The translations under genes were made by a program, and so were the position numbers. A stretch of DNA of 64,000 bases, taken from the NCBI GenBank assembly GCA_039881145.1, contig JAYKKI010000029.1, positions 23,062,001 to 23,126,000 of the forward strand, written 5' to 3'. The notes beneath the pieces were generated by a model that was not told where the DNA came from, made no database searches, and worked only from the letters and a program-made list of their open reading frames with translations. Below are positions 33,867 through 46,266 of this stretch, one piece after another (positions within the stretch are counted from its first letter, which is position 1; each line of letters starts with the position of its first letter). The DNA is from Druceiella hillmani (taxonomy: Eukaryota > Arthropoda > Insecta > Lepidoptera > Hepialidae).

Positions 33867-35995
33867 CAATAAAATCTCATTTAACAGCCAGGAGCACAAA
33901 ATGTTACCAAACACAACATCGAAGAGATATAAACATAATTATGGAGTAATTTCAAAAAAAATCATAAAACAAAGCAATTATCACATAATTATTTACTTTA
34001 TACTTGATACTATCTAAATGATAGATTTGGTGAAATTATTGCTACGAGTGTAATCTCTTACAGTCAACCAGAACCACCAACCAGCCCCGCTCGACAAGCG
34101 GCCGGGAATCGAGCCCTCCGGTCCCTGGGGTACGCCGTGGAAAGAGCGTATGCCTACAATGCGTATGCAACACACCACGGCGACGATAATTCTCAAAACA
34201 GTTCAAAAACGTTTCTCGTCTAAGTTGAAATGAATTACATCCGGTCATGCTCGTTGCAGAATAAAAAAATAAGGATAGTAACAGCATATTTTGTGGTAAA
34301 AAATCTATTAATCTCATAAGTAGTTTCATATGAGGACCACATGCCCTTCGTTTCATGAATACTACGCACGACTAGACAGTTAAGTAAATAACACTTTTAT
34401 CTGAAAAATCGCGGAAATTTCGTATGAAAAATTCCGGCAACTTACAGATCTTCTCGCGAATTGCGATCAAAGAGTTATGAAATGGGAAGTGGTCATCCAT
34501 AATTACATCGAAATATTGCAAGAATGATAATCTCTCAAGCGTAATCTACCTCATCACAAATAGGACAGCATACTTTGAAATGTAGTCTACTGCGTAGACT
34601 CTATTGGAATACTGAATTGATGTCACGTTAGGACAGGCTTACTCTTATAATGGTTGTCTATCCCCGAGAAGAATTTTAAATTCGGCAAAAAGAAGTTAAC
34701 AAGAAGTGCTTACCAACTATATCTTACAATTTTCCGAGAGTGAATACTGCATATTATGTACGTGTTAAGTATGAAAAAAAGTAAAAATGATGATATACTC
34801 TTACTATATACGGTACAAGAGTCAGTATCTGGATATTGTTTAATGAACAGCTATTGATTAGTGACTACCCGTCCTTATCATCAAATTTTTTAAAATGTCG
34901 CTAACACGTAAAATTGAGTACCGCGCTCAATTCCATTTATAAGAAATTGCGATTACATCCACCTATCACATCTCTATAATACTCTTTTCCAACAAAAAAT
35001 ATAATAAATTGAGAAATATTTAATTTACTTACAAAATATTATTAACATTTAGGTTTATTTATGTACATAAAATACTTTTTAGGGTTCCGTAGTCAAACTA
35101 ACTTATAACTTATAAACTTATAATTTCGTCATATCTATCCATCTGTTCCTCTGTATCTCGTAGTCGTTTTACTTGTGGGCTATTAATGCTATAAAGCTGA
35201 TATTTGGTATTTTTATGACGTCTACAGTTAGGAAATGAATGGGGTTCAGAGTACTTCCACTACATGTAAAATGGGGGTGATTTTTTCAAATACTCCATTG
35301 TATAAGGTATAGTTTTAGGCTATTTTTCAAATATATTGTAGGTATGTCCTGAAAACTTTTTCGATATAGGGATCCGGTTGCGAATTATTGAGTGATAATA
35401 TTTTTAGAGTTACATGTCTCTATCTCCTCCCAGATAAACATCTATTTTTAAATACTTGAAAAGTATTTAGAATAATAGTGTGTATAACGAAATTAAAAAG
35501 AAAATTATCATAGATAAATAGGCTCTACTAGTTTATGAATAGTAATCGACCGACTTGTGACTTGTAGGTGAGTCTGTAAAAAGTTCATAGTAATAATTGA
35601 CTTAAATCAACTGCAGAAATAATTTACTATTTTAAAATGTATATTCACTATGTCTGTGAAATATATACTAGGCAATATTTTTATATTTTTACACGGTAGG
35701 AAATATTATTATCTAAACATGTGTTTACGCCTGTAATGGATGTTTTTCTGCTTGGAAAAGATATTATAAACATTACATTTACGTCATTTTCACGACGTAA
35801 ATATTATAACGTATTAATATTTGTGAATAATTTAATACACGTACTACGAGTTTGCACGCTTAAAGGTTAATAACTACCCAAATGTTTGAGGCCGCCGTTT
35901 AGAAAATAATTAATATAATTCTTTGCAATGTAAAATATAAAATAGTATATGTAGCAAATATTTCTATTATTATATTATATATGTAGCAAATATTT
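33867..35995 (-). repeat. Right arm of palindrome, outer part
   Basis: Reverse complement of about 28722-30665, with small indels. It contains a fuller SINE (34030-34190) and the mirror copy of the GGTTCCGTA-type repeat (about 35080-35860). Confidence 0.85.
34030..34192 (-). mobile_element. tRNA-like SINE
   Basis: On the minus strand: GGCATACGCTCTTTCCACGG, then GGGCTCGATTCCC (34104-34116), a good pol III B box, then a GGCCGCTTGTCGAGCGG hairpin-like stretch, and a tail TGTAAGAGATTACACTCGTA, GCAATAATTT. A relative lies at 15355-15530 and a truncated mirror copy at 30405-30475. The two antisense open frames over it are incidental. Confidence 0.65.
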
Positions 35996-36009
35996 CTATT
36001 ATTATTATT

Positions 36010-36660
36010 ATTATAAACCTAGGTCGTGGTAAAGAAATCAAAGAAAGTAGAAATAGTACTACATCACGCAGTTTCATTTAATTATGAATAATGAATTTCT
36101 ACAAAATTAACGCCAAATATATTCAATATTTGAAAACAGCCAATTTGGCTACATTGGCGATATTGTACCGTCGACTCCGAATTAAATTTCGGAAGACGAT
36201 ACAAAGCATTTGGTTCAACAAAACGTGCATAAAGTGTAATCTTACACCCAGTCACGTGAATGTCAAGACCAGTGAAACAACTCGAGCAGCCTACAAAGCA
36301 ACAGCAAAAGCCTCACCACCTGGCTGAAGGAAGAAATTCGGGAATCAACCATCAAACGAAACAACGTAAACCTCTGTCTAAAGGTAATACACTCTTCTCT
36401 AACATAGCTCCTTCACCCTATAGAATTTGATATTTTAGACTATAAAATTAGAAATGATGTCAGTGCCATAATAAAAAAACATAACACAAAAACAATTAAA
36501 CAAAATTAAAAAACTAAAAACCAAAACCCAGAAACCAAAAATCATACCCAAACAAACGTTTTATCCCAGAACAGTAAACCTTTCAACTAACACAAAACTA
36601 AGCTACACTCATTTCATACAAAAGCGCTCGACAAATATTTATCGTAAAGTTTAAACTTTT
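36010..36660 (+). mobile_element. Penelope-like element 5' fragment
   Basis: Begins with the truncated hammerhead-like end (AACCTAGGTCGTGGTAAAG, 36015-36033), then AATAGTACTACATCACGCAG and AATAATGAATTTCTACAAAA, and runs directly into an ATG-initiated frame at 36091. The same leader occurs at 21840-21926. Confidence 0.5.
36091..36650 (+). pseudogene. Penelope-like N-terminal coding fragment
   Basis: The first 78 codons (36091-36327) read MNFYKINAKYIQYLKTANLA, a YRRLRIKFRKTIQ helix, then IWFNKTCIKCNLTPSHVNVK. The basic helix followed by F-x-K-x-C-x-x-x-x-L-x-P resembles the N-terminal region of Penelope-like proteins (FLKxCxxxxLIP), from family memory. Beyond the stop, other frames continue with LKEEI-like, HPIEFDILDYKIRNDVSAII and a Lys/Asn-rich linker. 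No RT catalytic box and no GIY-YIG motif is present, so only the N-terminal part was inserted or kept. Confidence 0.4.
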
Positions 36661-36736
36661 GATTCGTTGAGTCAATAAATTTCAAATCAAAGATACATGC
36701 GCTCACTTTGAAAAGATGTGTGCCCTACATACAATA

Positions 36737-36850
<114 letters not shown>

Positions 36851-36857
36851 CATAGTG

Positions 36858-37137
36858 ATAAACGGGGATTTTCAACGACAGAAACCATAACACGCCCGGC
36901 ATTTTCATCCGTGGCTACCAATGGTATAGGTCCTGGCCTGAGCCTATTTAATGTTGATCCTGTAGCTCTGAACCTTGCTACCCATGACTGAATGAGGTTG
37001 ATCGATGGTCCATCACGTAATCGACGAATACTGTATTAAAGATTATTAAATCGACGGCGTGCTACAGACAGCGAAAATCCACTCGAAATGTACGCCTCGA
37101 CGGCAAAAGCGTGGTGCTCTCCACTCCACTGTTCCAT
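36858..37137 (-). pseudogene. DUF4817-type (mariner-like) transposase, N-terminal fragment
   Basis: Minus-strand frame starting at the ATG at 37135-37137. It reads MEQWSGEHHAFAVEAYISSG, then SLSVARRRFN, a stop or shift, then RDGPSINLIQSWVARFRATGS and RPGPIPLVATDENAGRV. This is the helix-turn-helix region of insect transposases annotated as DUF4817 (pattern W-T-x-E-x-R-A-F-x-V-E-x-Y ... W-V-x-x-F-R-x-T-G-S-V). The catalytic DDE domain is absent: coding sequence stops where the TA array begins. The GC-rich stretch up to about 37200 is probably the element's 5' region. Confidence 0.7.
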
Positions 37138-37251
37138 GGCTACTAAAACATCCGCACCGCTTGCGCTTCTAACGACGCCCCCCGCGCCCCTCTTATGTGT
37201 TGCGTTCAGAAACTATGTTTGTTCAAACTTTGAAATCTGCCACTGGACATC

Positions 37252-37253
<2 letters not shown>

Positions 37254-37304
<51 letters not shown>

Positions 37305-37307
37305 GAT

Positions 37308-37374
<67 letters not shown>
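37254..37374. repeat. (TA)n microsatellite
   Basis: About 120 bases of TA with TATG and TAGA steps near the start. Confidence 0.95.
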
Positions 37375-37375
<1 letters not shown>

Positions 37376-37811
37376 CTTAATTAAACACTATATCCAATTT
37401 CAATGCATTACGTATTTATATGTACGGGACACGGCATGGCTACATATTTACGTGTTCTGTATAATTTGAGCCAAATACGATCTGTACACACTTAATAATG
37501 GTGCCATAGGGCTATTTGGCATATGACATTGTGATAATAACATGGATTTACTTCGACGTTATCATGAATACAGTACATGTTTAAAAAATTATAATGGTAA
37601 GAAGGAACATTTTAATCTCAAGACTATCTAAAATCATCTTACCAACACTATCGGATTGAAATATGGAATAAATTCCACGCAAATTGTAAATGTTGATATC
37701 ACTAGTAATACGTTGGTCGGTAGCTTTTGTATCGCGTCCCTGATAAATGGATCTTTACGATGTAACGGGATAGGCTGTTGAAACGCAATATATCGTTGGA
37801 GAATGGCACGA

Positions 37812-37812
<1 letters not shown>
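37375..37812. other. Non-coding DNA between TA arrays
   Basis: No gene seen. Confidence 0.5.
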
Positions 37813-37891
<79 letters not shown>

Positions 37892-37893
37892 TC
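37813..37893. repeat. (TA)n microsatellite
   Basis: About 80 bases of TA with one TATG step. Confidence 0.95.
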
Positions 37894-38459
37894 AACATAG
37901 AGGTACGAAGGTCTTGAGTTTACTGGAAACACCATCGTAAATACTTTATATGAGTATGCGCGAGTAGCTCAGAGAGAAGGAAAGGTTAGCTTAGAGCCAA
38001 AAAGATAATCGTCTGTTTTGCTCTCGATTGTTTTATGTTTACATGCGTGAATAAGAGAAAAAGTGACATAAGAGTCAGTTGTATTTCGTGTAGCTAAGTG
38101 GTAAAAAGTATCACTGTCGCTGCTCACCGTGAAAGTCGGTTTGAATTCTTTATCAGAAGGGGTTCATAGTTCCATGGTGTTGTAGAGAATATCATTATAC
38201 GACAATCATCGTACCAATTTTTATATTCGTTAACATGCGTATTTTATTGATTTAATACTTTGCATTTCATCTAACTAGTAAATCAATCATTATTATGTTC
38301 TCCAACTTATACAAGTTAAATTATAACACACACGCTAAATTATACTTGTTGGGAAAAATAAAAATATTTGATTGTATGGAACAAAAAGTTCCAGAAAATG
38401 TAGGTCGTACCTACATTTTATTTTAAAGGCTTTGAAATTATTTACATTAATTTTAAAGA
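37894..38459. other. Non-coding DNA
   Basis: AT-rich; nothing recognised. Confidence 0.5.
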
Positions 38460-38460
38460 A

Positions 38461-38643
38461 ATGTTTACTTTACCATTTGATTCACCCTGCGTAACAGAAA
38501 TTATCTCGGGTGAATATCTAACGACGGACGCTGTGCGGAGATGTGACCTATGCTTGATATTTGCGGCGAGCAAGGCCGCGCACATGGAGACAGTTGGAAC
38601 ATCCGCCGGCGACCAGGGGCGCGCTTTAATATCGACTATATAA
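38461..38643. other. GC-richer islet with overlapping open frames
   Basis: About 180 bases that are clearly less AT-rich than the surroundings, open on both strands (60 codons on plus, 74 on minus). It contains GGCGAGCAAGGCCGCGCAC and CATCCGCCGGCGACC. It has no recognised domain, signal peptide or splice context. It may be a transposon scrap or an exon of an unrecognised gene. Confidence 0.3.
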
Positions 38644-40647
38644 TATGAATGTTTTTCAAGTCGCATAAATTACTATTGGCAAAGAATTTATTGAATAAAT
38701 GTAAAATAGTTCCTCGGATGAAACAGTTTGTTTTAAGATAACTGCCGACTATGTAGCCAACTGCTTAATCGAACGACGAGTTGTGAAAACAATAACGAAT
38801 AAGTATACTATATTTTGAAACGGCAATCTATTTAAAAGCATCGGTGCGGCATCGGGTGTTTATTATTCTTACTAAATCAAGGACCTTTATTTTTTTATGT
38901 GTGGTGTTACATGTGAATTGGCCACGACGTCAATGGCGGCCATGAATGCACCTACTTTTCGTAAAGACAAAATTAAAGGCCTAATTTTAGTTTCACTTAG
39001 ATTTGTAATAGAACTAGTGGTCTAATGGTAGGCTAATGTTAATTATTAATCTCAATACGGTATGAAATTAAACATTTTTTTTGATGGTATATAAAAATTA
39101 TGCTAAGATTTTATAGTAGAGTATGTTTGCAGTTTTTGTCTATAACGAAGAAAACGAATGCTATTTAGTCTTTAATAATAGTTCATAAATATACTACAAT
39201 TTAAACATTTCTAAAGTATATTTCTGTCGACTGGTAGGAAAATAGTGAGTAAAACCATAAACCAAAAGGTAGTGGATAAACTTTTCTCCTTTTCGCTATT
39301 CATCTGTTTACTCTAAAGAAATTAAACGTCGAATTTTTAGATATTCCTTACGTCGAATTTTAGATCTTTGCCGAGTAATCCAGTATTTACCATTTGATTT
39401 TTAGTCTATAAATAATCCACCAATAAACAATGATAGTGTATACAGTATCGAGTTATTTAAATATTTTTAAATAATTAGGGGTCCAAAATTACCAATCCAC
39501 CCAACTTTCTTCCTTATTATCCTCATTTCCTATAATAAATGATTTTAAATTAGATCGAGCATTGCTTTGTATTCAGGATATCTATAAAATATTTGATAAC
39601 CTTTTGAATAAAAAATGACTTTCCGGGAAACCCAATATTTGCACGCGAATCCTGCAAAATGTAGTTTTGTAAACGTGCGTTACGAATTTAGATTTCCGTG
39701 AAAAAGATATTAAAAATAATGGAAGAGATAGTAATAACAAGGATCTAAACTGGTACATAAAATAATGTACAAGTAATGTTAGACCAATACAATATAAATA
39801 AAACCGCCGAAAGAAAAAAATAATAATTTAATCAGGCTGTGAGAGCAAAGGCATCAAACAAGTGTTTTGTGTTAAGTTAGATTTTATACTAAGTTAACAG
39901 CTTTTAAAATTACATAAATTTATTTTTTTAATAATTGACTTATTCCAGCCCACAGGCTCATTAATATTAGTAACCATTTATTAAGTTTTTCTATTTTAAA
40001 TACAGAATTCTTCAAACAAGCATTAGGATCCAATTATTCGTGATTTACGTTTAAATTAAAGTGTTCGGCACCAACAGATTATGTTTTGATAAAATTTAAA
40101 CTATGTCAGTTATTTGTTGAATTATTTATTTTAACTACGTTAATATGTAGTAACAATTTAATTGGGCATATTGTCCTATTAAGTAGTACACTATTAACGG
40201 CGATTCGCTTACATTATAATTAATACATGGTGGTTATCTATTGCACGGTATCATTCACGGATTTATGGTTGAAATATGGCATGTAAAGTAGATATCTGTA
40301 TCGTTTTTGTTACAAAATAGGTACATTTCTTAGATTGTTGATGCACAATTATTACGTGAAATGCGTTTAGTGTCGCTTACTTTAAATAATACATGTGACA
40401 TGCAGACATTAAAATTTTAAATTTGTCGTCTAATAGTGGCCATCGTACACCATCCGTAGGTGGTGTCAATCCCAAGAATATTTTTTGGTTGAACGTTAAA
40501 TATTGTAATCTAGTGGTGGGAAGTTAAAACTTTCAACGTTGTATTGAAATTAGAGTGATGATGAAATTAGAATATGAGACTATTATGACGCTGAAAATAT
40601 TTTCTTTTCGAAACTCGTAATACACGTATCAGCCTATTGCGCTGCAC
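38644..40647. other. AT-rich non-coding DNA
   Basis: I see no gene or structured repeat here. Confidence 0.5.
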
Positions 40648-40734
40648 AAATCACGAATGATAAATGTACGAGTAATATATACAAGGAATGGCTTTGCCAT
40701 TCGTTTTTTATATTACATTTATCATTCGTGATTT
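40648..40734. repeat. 87-base long hairpin (pre-miRNA-sized)
   Basis: The outer arms 40648-40668 and 40714-40734 are perfect 21-bp complements (AAATCACGAATGATAAATGT plus A). An inner perfect stem GAATGGC/GCCATTC closes a TTT loop. The AT-rich segments between can also pair in part (TAATATATA with TATATTA). Either a small palindromic transposon or an RNA hairpin. Confidence 0.85.
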
Positions 40735-40750
40735 AAAATATTTATTTATT

Positions 40751-40800
40751 GTATCACACAACGAGAAAGAATTTTAAAATATTTACTCATTGTGTGATAC
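40751..40800. repeat. 15-bp inverted repeat next to the hairpin
   Basis: GTATCACACAACGAG (40751-40765) pairs with CTCATTGTGTGATAC (40786-40800) with one mismatch that would be a wobble pair in RNA. The block TTTAAAATATTTA occurs on both sides as a direct repeat. Confidence 0.85.
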
Positions 40801-43794
40801 AGATCATTGTGCTCGCTATTGAAACTTACTGGTAAACACTTAGTGCTAAATATAATCTCTTGTTCTATCCCAACATCGTAATTCTCCTAATTATCCATAT
40901 AATTTCTTAGCTTGGTGGATATTGATTTAATTGAGAAACACTAAATTGTTGCATTCATAATTTTCTTGAAATTTCTTGTAAATGTAAATTGAGTCATAGC
41001 GAGAGAGATCACGAAAAAAATAAAACAATAAAAAAAGACGAAATTAATGATAATCAAGGTTGAGTAAATTAGGAGGCACAAATATTATAACATCGTGATG
41101 TAATTACGTATCTTTTTAGTGAACTATTGAATAACATTTTAAAACATTCGTATCGGCAACGGGAATAATATCTGTTAAAAAACTTATTGGCTGTTTACTT
41201 ATTGACAATATTGCACGTGTTTCTTAAATTTACAAGAAAAATAAAAGTTTTACTTGGAAAATAAAAAAGGGACTATGTCGTATTTTTGGTATGACAACGT
41301 TTTCTCGTAACTATTAAACTTGAGATACCTTTGTTTCCGCTGATGTAGAAATGTCTTGTGTCACAATAACAGTTTTGTTTTCATTCTGCGTCTATGCACC
41401 CTCCCTTCTGTTGCAATTTTTGTTACCTTTTCTTTCTGTCGATCTTTGAATATGGTTCTTATGCCTCAATGGCCCTCCCTCGTAGCGTTAAATTGGATAA
41501 AGACCAGACCAGGATTTAATTAAGAGCGTGCATTGCTACTAACTGCATCGTTGCATAATTTTGATCGGATGGAGAAATATTGTTAATTTTTTCCACGGAT
41601 TGATTATCTTGCCGAATCTTGTATTGATTTGATTGACGAATGTCCAAGAGTTACCGACGTAGAAACTGAGAAATAATATTTTATTTTAAATTCGCAATAT
41701 TTACCAATCACTTCTTCATAAACTATACTTGTGCACGCTACTGGCTTATACCTGCTATTTGCGACCAAATCTAGGCCAGAATCTATTGAATCTTTAAATG
41801 TGTTCACGTGCTCGGAGGTGTCATCGGGTGTTAAAAGTACGAGGCCAGAGTTGTATCATCGCACAAAGTTATTACCATAATATTTAGTTTAGATCTTGAG
41901 CGACCTGTCGATATTAATTTATTGACTGTTTCATTTATGATTTGATTTACAGGCCAATTTCCAAAACACCAAATTCGCAAGCTTGTATGATACGTTGTTA
42001 CGGCTGCAAATGAATCTTGCTTACATGTTATCGTTCTGAAGGGAAAAGGAGATATAATGGTAACCACTTAATAAAAAGCGAAAAAAATGTTGACAGAAAT
42101 ACTTAAAACCACATCTTCCTTCATATTTTTCAATATTTCTTACCTGAACATACCAAAGCCTTCATCTTTTCCTCACACCCTGATTGAATCTAACAGTCCA
42201 TCCAACTCTTCCTTCTTTTTCTTCCTCATTTCTTCCCTCCTACCACTGTGGTGTGAATTTATGTGTTAAGAAATGGGACTATAACGAAAACTGAGACTAG
42301 CTAAGGTGGTTTGCTAAATGCGTTTCACTTTTCGTTACATTTTCTTTTCTTAACTTGTAAACTTACGTCACTGTTTAAAAGAAGTTTTACATTAAAAAGC
42401 ATATTCGTTACTTGTATTTTTTAAATATTACCTTCTTTAAATTCATCTTGCACTTTACTTAGCACTGTCACAAGGTTTCGCTCTCGATATGTTTACGTGT
42501 TAAGATATATGCACAATTAACATAAATAATATGCAGCCATTACACGTTTCAGTCTTAGCTAGACGTTTCCGCATCAGGAAGATGCGACCACGTTGTCGTT
42601 AAAATTATACATTTTGAATTCAAATCACGCTCGCTAACATTCTTCTAGATTAAACAACAACTGTATAAAATTTTCGATTATTCATATCAGGTTCATGAGA
42701 ATAGGCTTATCCAGGACTAATGATTAATACAATATTAAAAATGTCATTTGTTTACTGTTTCTCAAAAGTTTTAAATAATGTTCTAAACTTATTTTATGTC
42801 ATGTGGCTATTGGAGGTTTTTATGAAAAATTCCGATATAAAGCGTATACCTTTTTGTATGTTCGGTAATTTGCTTTGGCATTTGGTCCCTGCTAAAAATA
42901 ACCCATCATACGTGATTTAATAATACCATTATCGGTTATTGCGATATTCTGTGTACTGTTGCGATTATTGCGATATTTTGCGAACTGAAAGCATTCAGAA
43001 TTTCTGACATAAGTTTATCAAAATTGAAATAAGTGGGAAAGCATTTGCTTATGCCTTTACATCAAATAAAGCGCGTATTAAAAAATACCAACAAAACTTA
43101 ACAGACTAACACTTATTGACTGTATTTAGTTGAGCTTTTATTACCGGGAAATTTTATTTAACTTACTAAGTATTATTTTATACGATAAATAGATAGAAAT
43201 ACGGATATGACTTTGCGTTTAAATTGCGCACTGACCTTCACCAACACTTATGTGGTTTGTATTCACTTTACAATAGAAAAACGTACGAGAACTGTTAATT
43301 TTTAAATGTTTTTTTCCTCTGAAATAACTGATTTAACAGACACGTTTGAATTAAAATTCGATAAAGCATGTCTAATGAATGAGATGTATGAATGAAGGAT
43401 AAATTACGCAATGCTATTTTAACATATGGTTATTGCCTCTTCCGTATTGAGGTGTTTTGTCATTGTTTTAGCCTCGTAGCAAAATATGGTAAAAAAGATA
43501 GTAAATACTTTGAAATTGAATATGTTTTATTCTGGTGTAATATATTTCTCAAATAAATGGGGGTGGGGGTATGATGTTTTTTTAAGTTTTTTTTGTTTTA
43601 TTCGACGAACGAAGCAAAATAATTATTTATTGGCCTACAATGTTATAAATCTATAATGAGTAAAAAATGTTTTTATGTTAATATATAATGAGTAAAAAAA
43701 TGATGCAACAACTGAGTGTTGCTTTGCAGTATACATTGTAAAATAAGTCGGTATTAGTCTTTTCTTTTCGTCGTTTTACACCTCGAATAGTTCA
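40801..43794. other. Non-coding DNA with weak minus-strand frames
   Basis: AT-rich. Two adjacent minus-strand frames (42067-41831 and 41807-41604) have less biased residue composition than the neighbours but no domain I recognise. They are described under findings. Confidence 0.4.
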
Positions 43795-44110
43795 TTTTAG
43801 GAATAGGATACCTCAAAAGGAAAAAACGGAATTCTTATAAGATTACTCGCGTGTTAGTCCATCCATATGCCGCATCCGTTTTTCTTAGGATCCGATTGAC
43901 GTAGAAACATGAAATTTTGCATAATTATAAATTTAATATTGATTTTAAAAAAATATCTTCGTATTATATAGGATAAGTTGAGTTTTAAAAAAATGTTTTC
44001 AATATCTTATATCGTGTGGACTATCGATGTAAAAGGTGAGTTATGAAAATTCCGATACGAATTTTTTTAGAATTTTACGTAATTTTTTCTTACCCTCCAT
44101 GTCCGTAAAT
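43795..44110 (+). repeat. GGTTCCGTA-type repeat, divergent
   Basis: GGATACCTCAAAAGGAAAAA, ACGGAATTCTTATAAGATTA closely follows the family end (GGTACCTCAAAAGGAAAAACGGAACCCTTATAGGATCA, from memory). A GTAGAAACATGAAATTTTGC phrase comes next. Confidence 0.6.
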
Positions 44111-45366
44111 GCTAGTGGCAATTATGTAAAATGGGTTTACTAGAGATTTATCTAATGTTTATCGGAAAATTATTGCGATAATTTTAAATCTCGTAGTTTT
44201 CAATGAATTCTCGATACTTTTATTTCAACAACACCAAGAATATATGTAAATACTTCAATTTAAATGTTTTAAATGTATCTTATTGTGTCCGCTACAACCT
44301 TTTGTGGGTTTTGACCTTTTTCACATTTACTCTCCATCTGACTCGATTATTCGCCTCTCATCTACAGTTCGTCAGCGTATCAAACATATCTTCTTTTTTA
44401 TTAATTTGGGCAAATACCAATTATAATTATTAAATGATCAAGAAGTCATATTGTCTATTATTAAATTCCTGATTTATTTTGCTTGCCACTAAAGTTTAAT
44501 ATTTACTAAGGATTTTCTTTACTAAAGCATAAACACCAAAAATAACTTTCCAACCAAATTAGAATTCTTAACTCTGTTTTAAATTCTAATAAAGTTGAAG
44601 CATTTGTGACAATAGGTTGCGGCTGCTACAAGCACGAAAATAGCCAAAGAAGGCATCCTTTATACCGTACAAATACATTTAAATCCTTACAAGGCACATT
44701 TCTCCTTCCGGAACAAAGTAGAGGAACGTACTCTGAATTATATATTTTAACATCCTAAAAATATGTATTGACATGGATATATGTTTACATTTGTTTAATA
44801 CATCTTACCGAAGTTCTCGTAGTTCTGTAGTAAAGAGGAGTAGATAGTAAATCTTAGATAAATTATAGTAAAAAAGCTGACTTGAAGTAAAACTTTGAAA
44901 ATAAGCCAAATGTCACTCGGAAGATGCTGTCATGGACCACTGCAGTGTTATTTAAGTTTGATCATAGGTCATTAACCGAGTGCCTTCACCGTGACTTTTA
45001 CCGTAACCGTGTCGCATTGCTTGACGGTTTTTCAAAAAGCTTTAGCTTCGAAATAGTCTTCATTTTAATAATAGAAAGTGTCAGTAAATACGATAACACG
45101 GTAGTCGACTCATGCTAAATTTTGATATTTTTCGTACAATATTGTGAAATATAAGTTAATTGAAAAACGGTCTTGACAAAAAATTACACAGTATTGCCGT
45201 CCTTCTCTAAAGGTTAAATTTAAACTTTTATAACTCGGTCAATTTTTAAGATTCATTCGCTTCATCAGCTTGTACCTTGAAATTATAATTAAAGAAATAA
45301 AAAAAAATTAGTCAAATACCCAATAGTATTTATTTAAAAACTTCAATGCATACGATATAAACTAAC
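44111..45366. other. AT-rich non-coding DNA
   Basis: Open frames of 64-76 codons have no recognisable domain. Confidence 0.5.
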
Positions 45367-45367
45367 G

Positions 45368-45420
<53 letters not shown>
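45367..45420. repeat. (TA)n microsatellite
   Basis: TA array of about 54 bases. Confidence 0.95.
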
Positions 45421-45422
<2 letters not shown>

Positions 45423-46224
45423 TAGACTTATTGTTATGGGAGCAATGTGCTGTAGTCTTACTTGTGTAAGGTTGGAGTGTGTTGAGATTATCAGTAAAAC
45501 GCAAACTTTAATATATGGCAATACTAAGTGTTCTTTTAATATGTGATAAATTAATAAATTTCTGCAGTATAATTATTTGGTGCTGTACTTGTACGCTGTA
45601 GGTAACTATATACTGTACGCTGTAATTTAATGAATTTTAATGAATGTTACTGTTCGTAGACGGGCGGAAAATTAAGTTTCGTGAGCATCTCAACTTCTAT
45701 TGGACAAGACATGTAATCGAAAATGAGATAAGCCACAATGTCATAGGCTTAAATAATGTAATTTAACGAAGAAAAAAGATTTTCATGATATTTTTGTTTT
45801 TACTCAGGTTAGAATGCAAACAAACTTCAGTCTCTATTAATTTTCCACGAAAATACGACTAATGATTAGAGTACTAATATAATAAATATTTTGCGTTTAA
45901 ATTTGGACTATCACAACGCCTGCATCTGAAAAATTATACTGAACAATATAAATACGTTTGCCACCCATTTAGACAATAAGATGTCAACAGTTGTTCTAGC
46001 CAATAACCTGAAAGAGAGTTTTCTTACGGCGGGACTAGTTTTTTCTGTGAAACTTGAATATTCTCACTTTTTATTCAATTTTAATAATAGTGTTTATTTG
46101 TTGCATAGTAAAATATTGATAAACAAAACAGACATGGTCATAAATGCAAGTATTTACCACATCTGCCCGCGCGGAACTTGTCTTTATCGTCTTCTAGTTG
46201 TAAACTTTATACATTTCTGTATCA
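45421..46224. other. Non-coding DNA
   Basis: The 105-codon frame at 45981-46298 runs across a hairpin and ends just past it. It is Phe/Leu/Asn-rich as expected from AT-rich sequence and has no recognised domain. Confidence 0.4.
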
Positions 46225-46266
46225 GGTTAAACTGGTTTAATATTTTTATATTAAACCAGTTTAACC
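46225..46266. repeat. Perfect 19-bp hairpin
   Basis: GGTTAAACTGGTTTAATAT (46225-46243) and its exact complement (46248-46266) around a TTTT loop. Confidence 0.9.

Noticed and set aside
34014..34356. 60- and 104-codon minus-strand frames as genes
   Set aside because: They run across the SINE and palindrome arm; the reading frames are not kept in the mirror copy.
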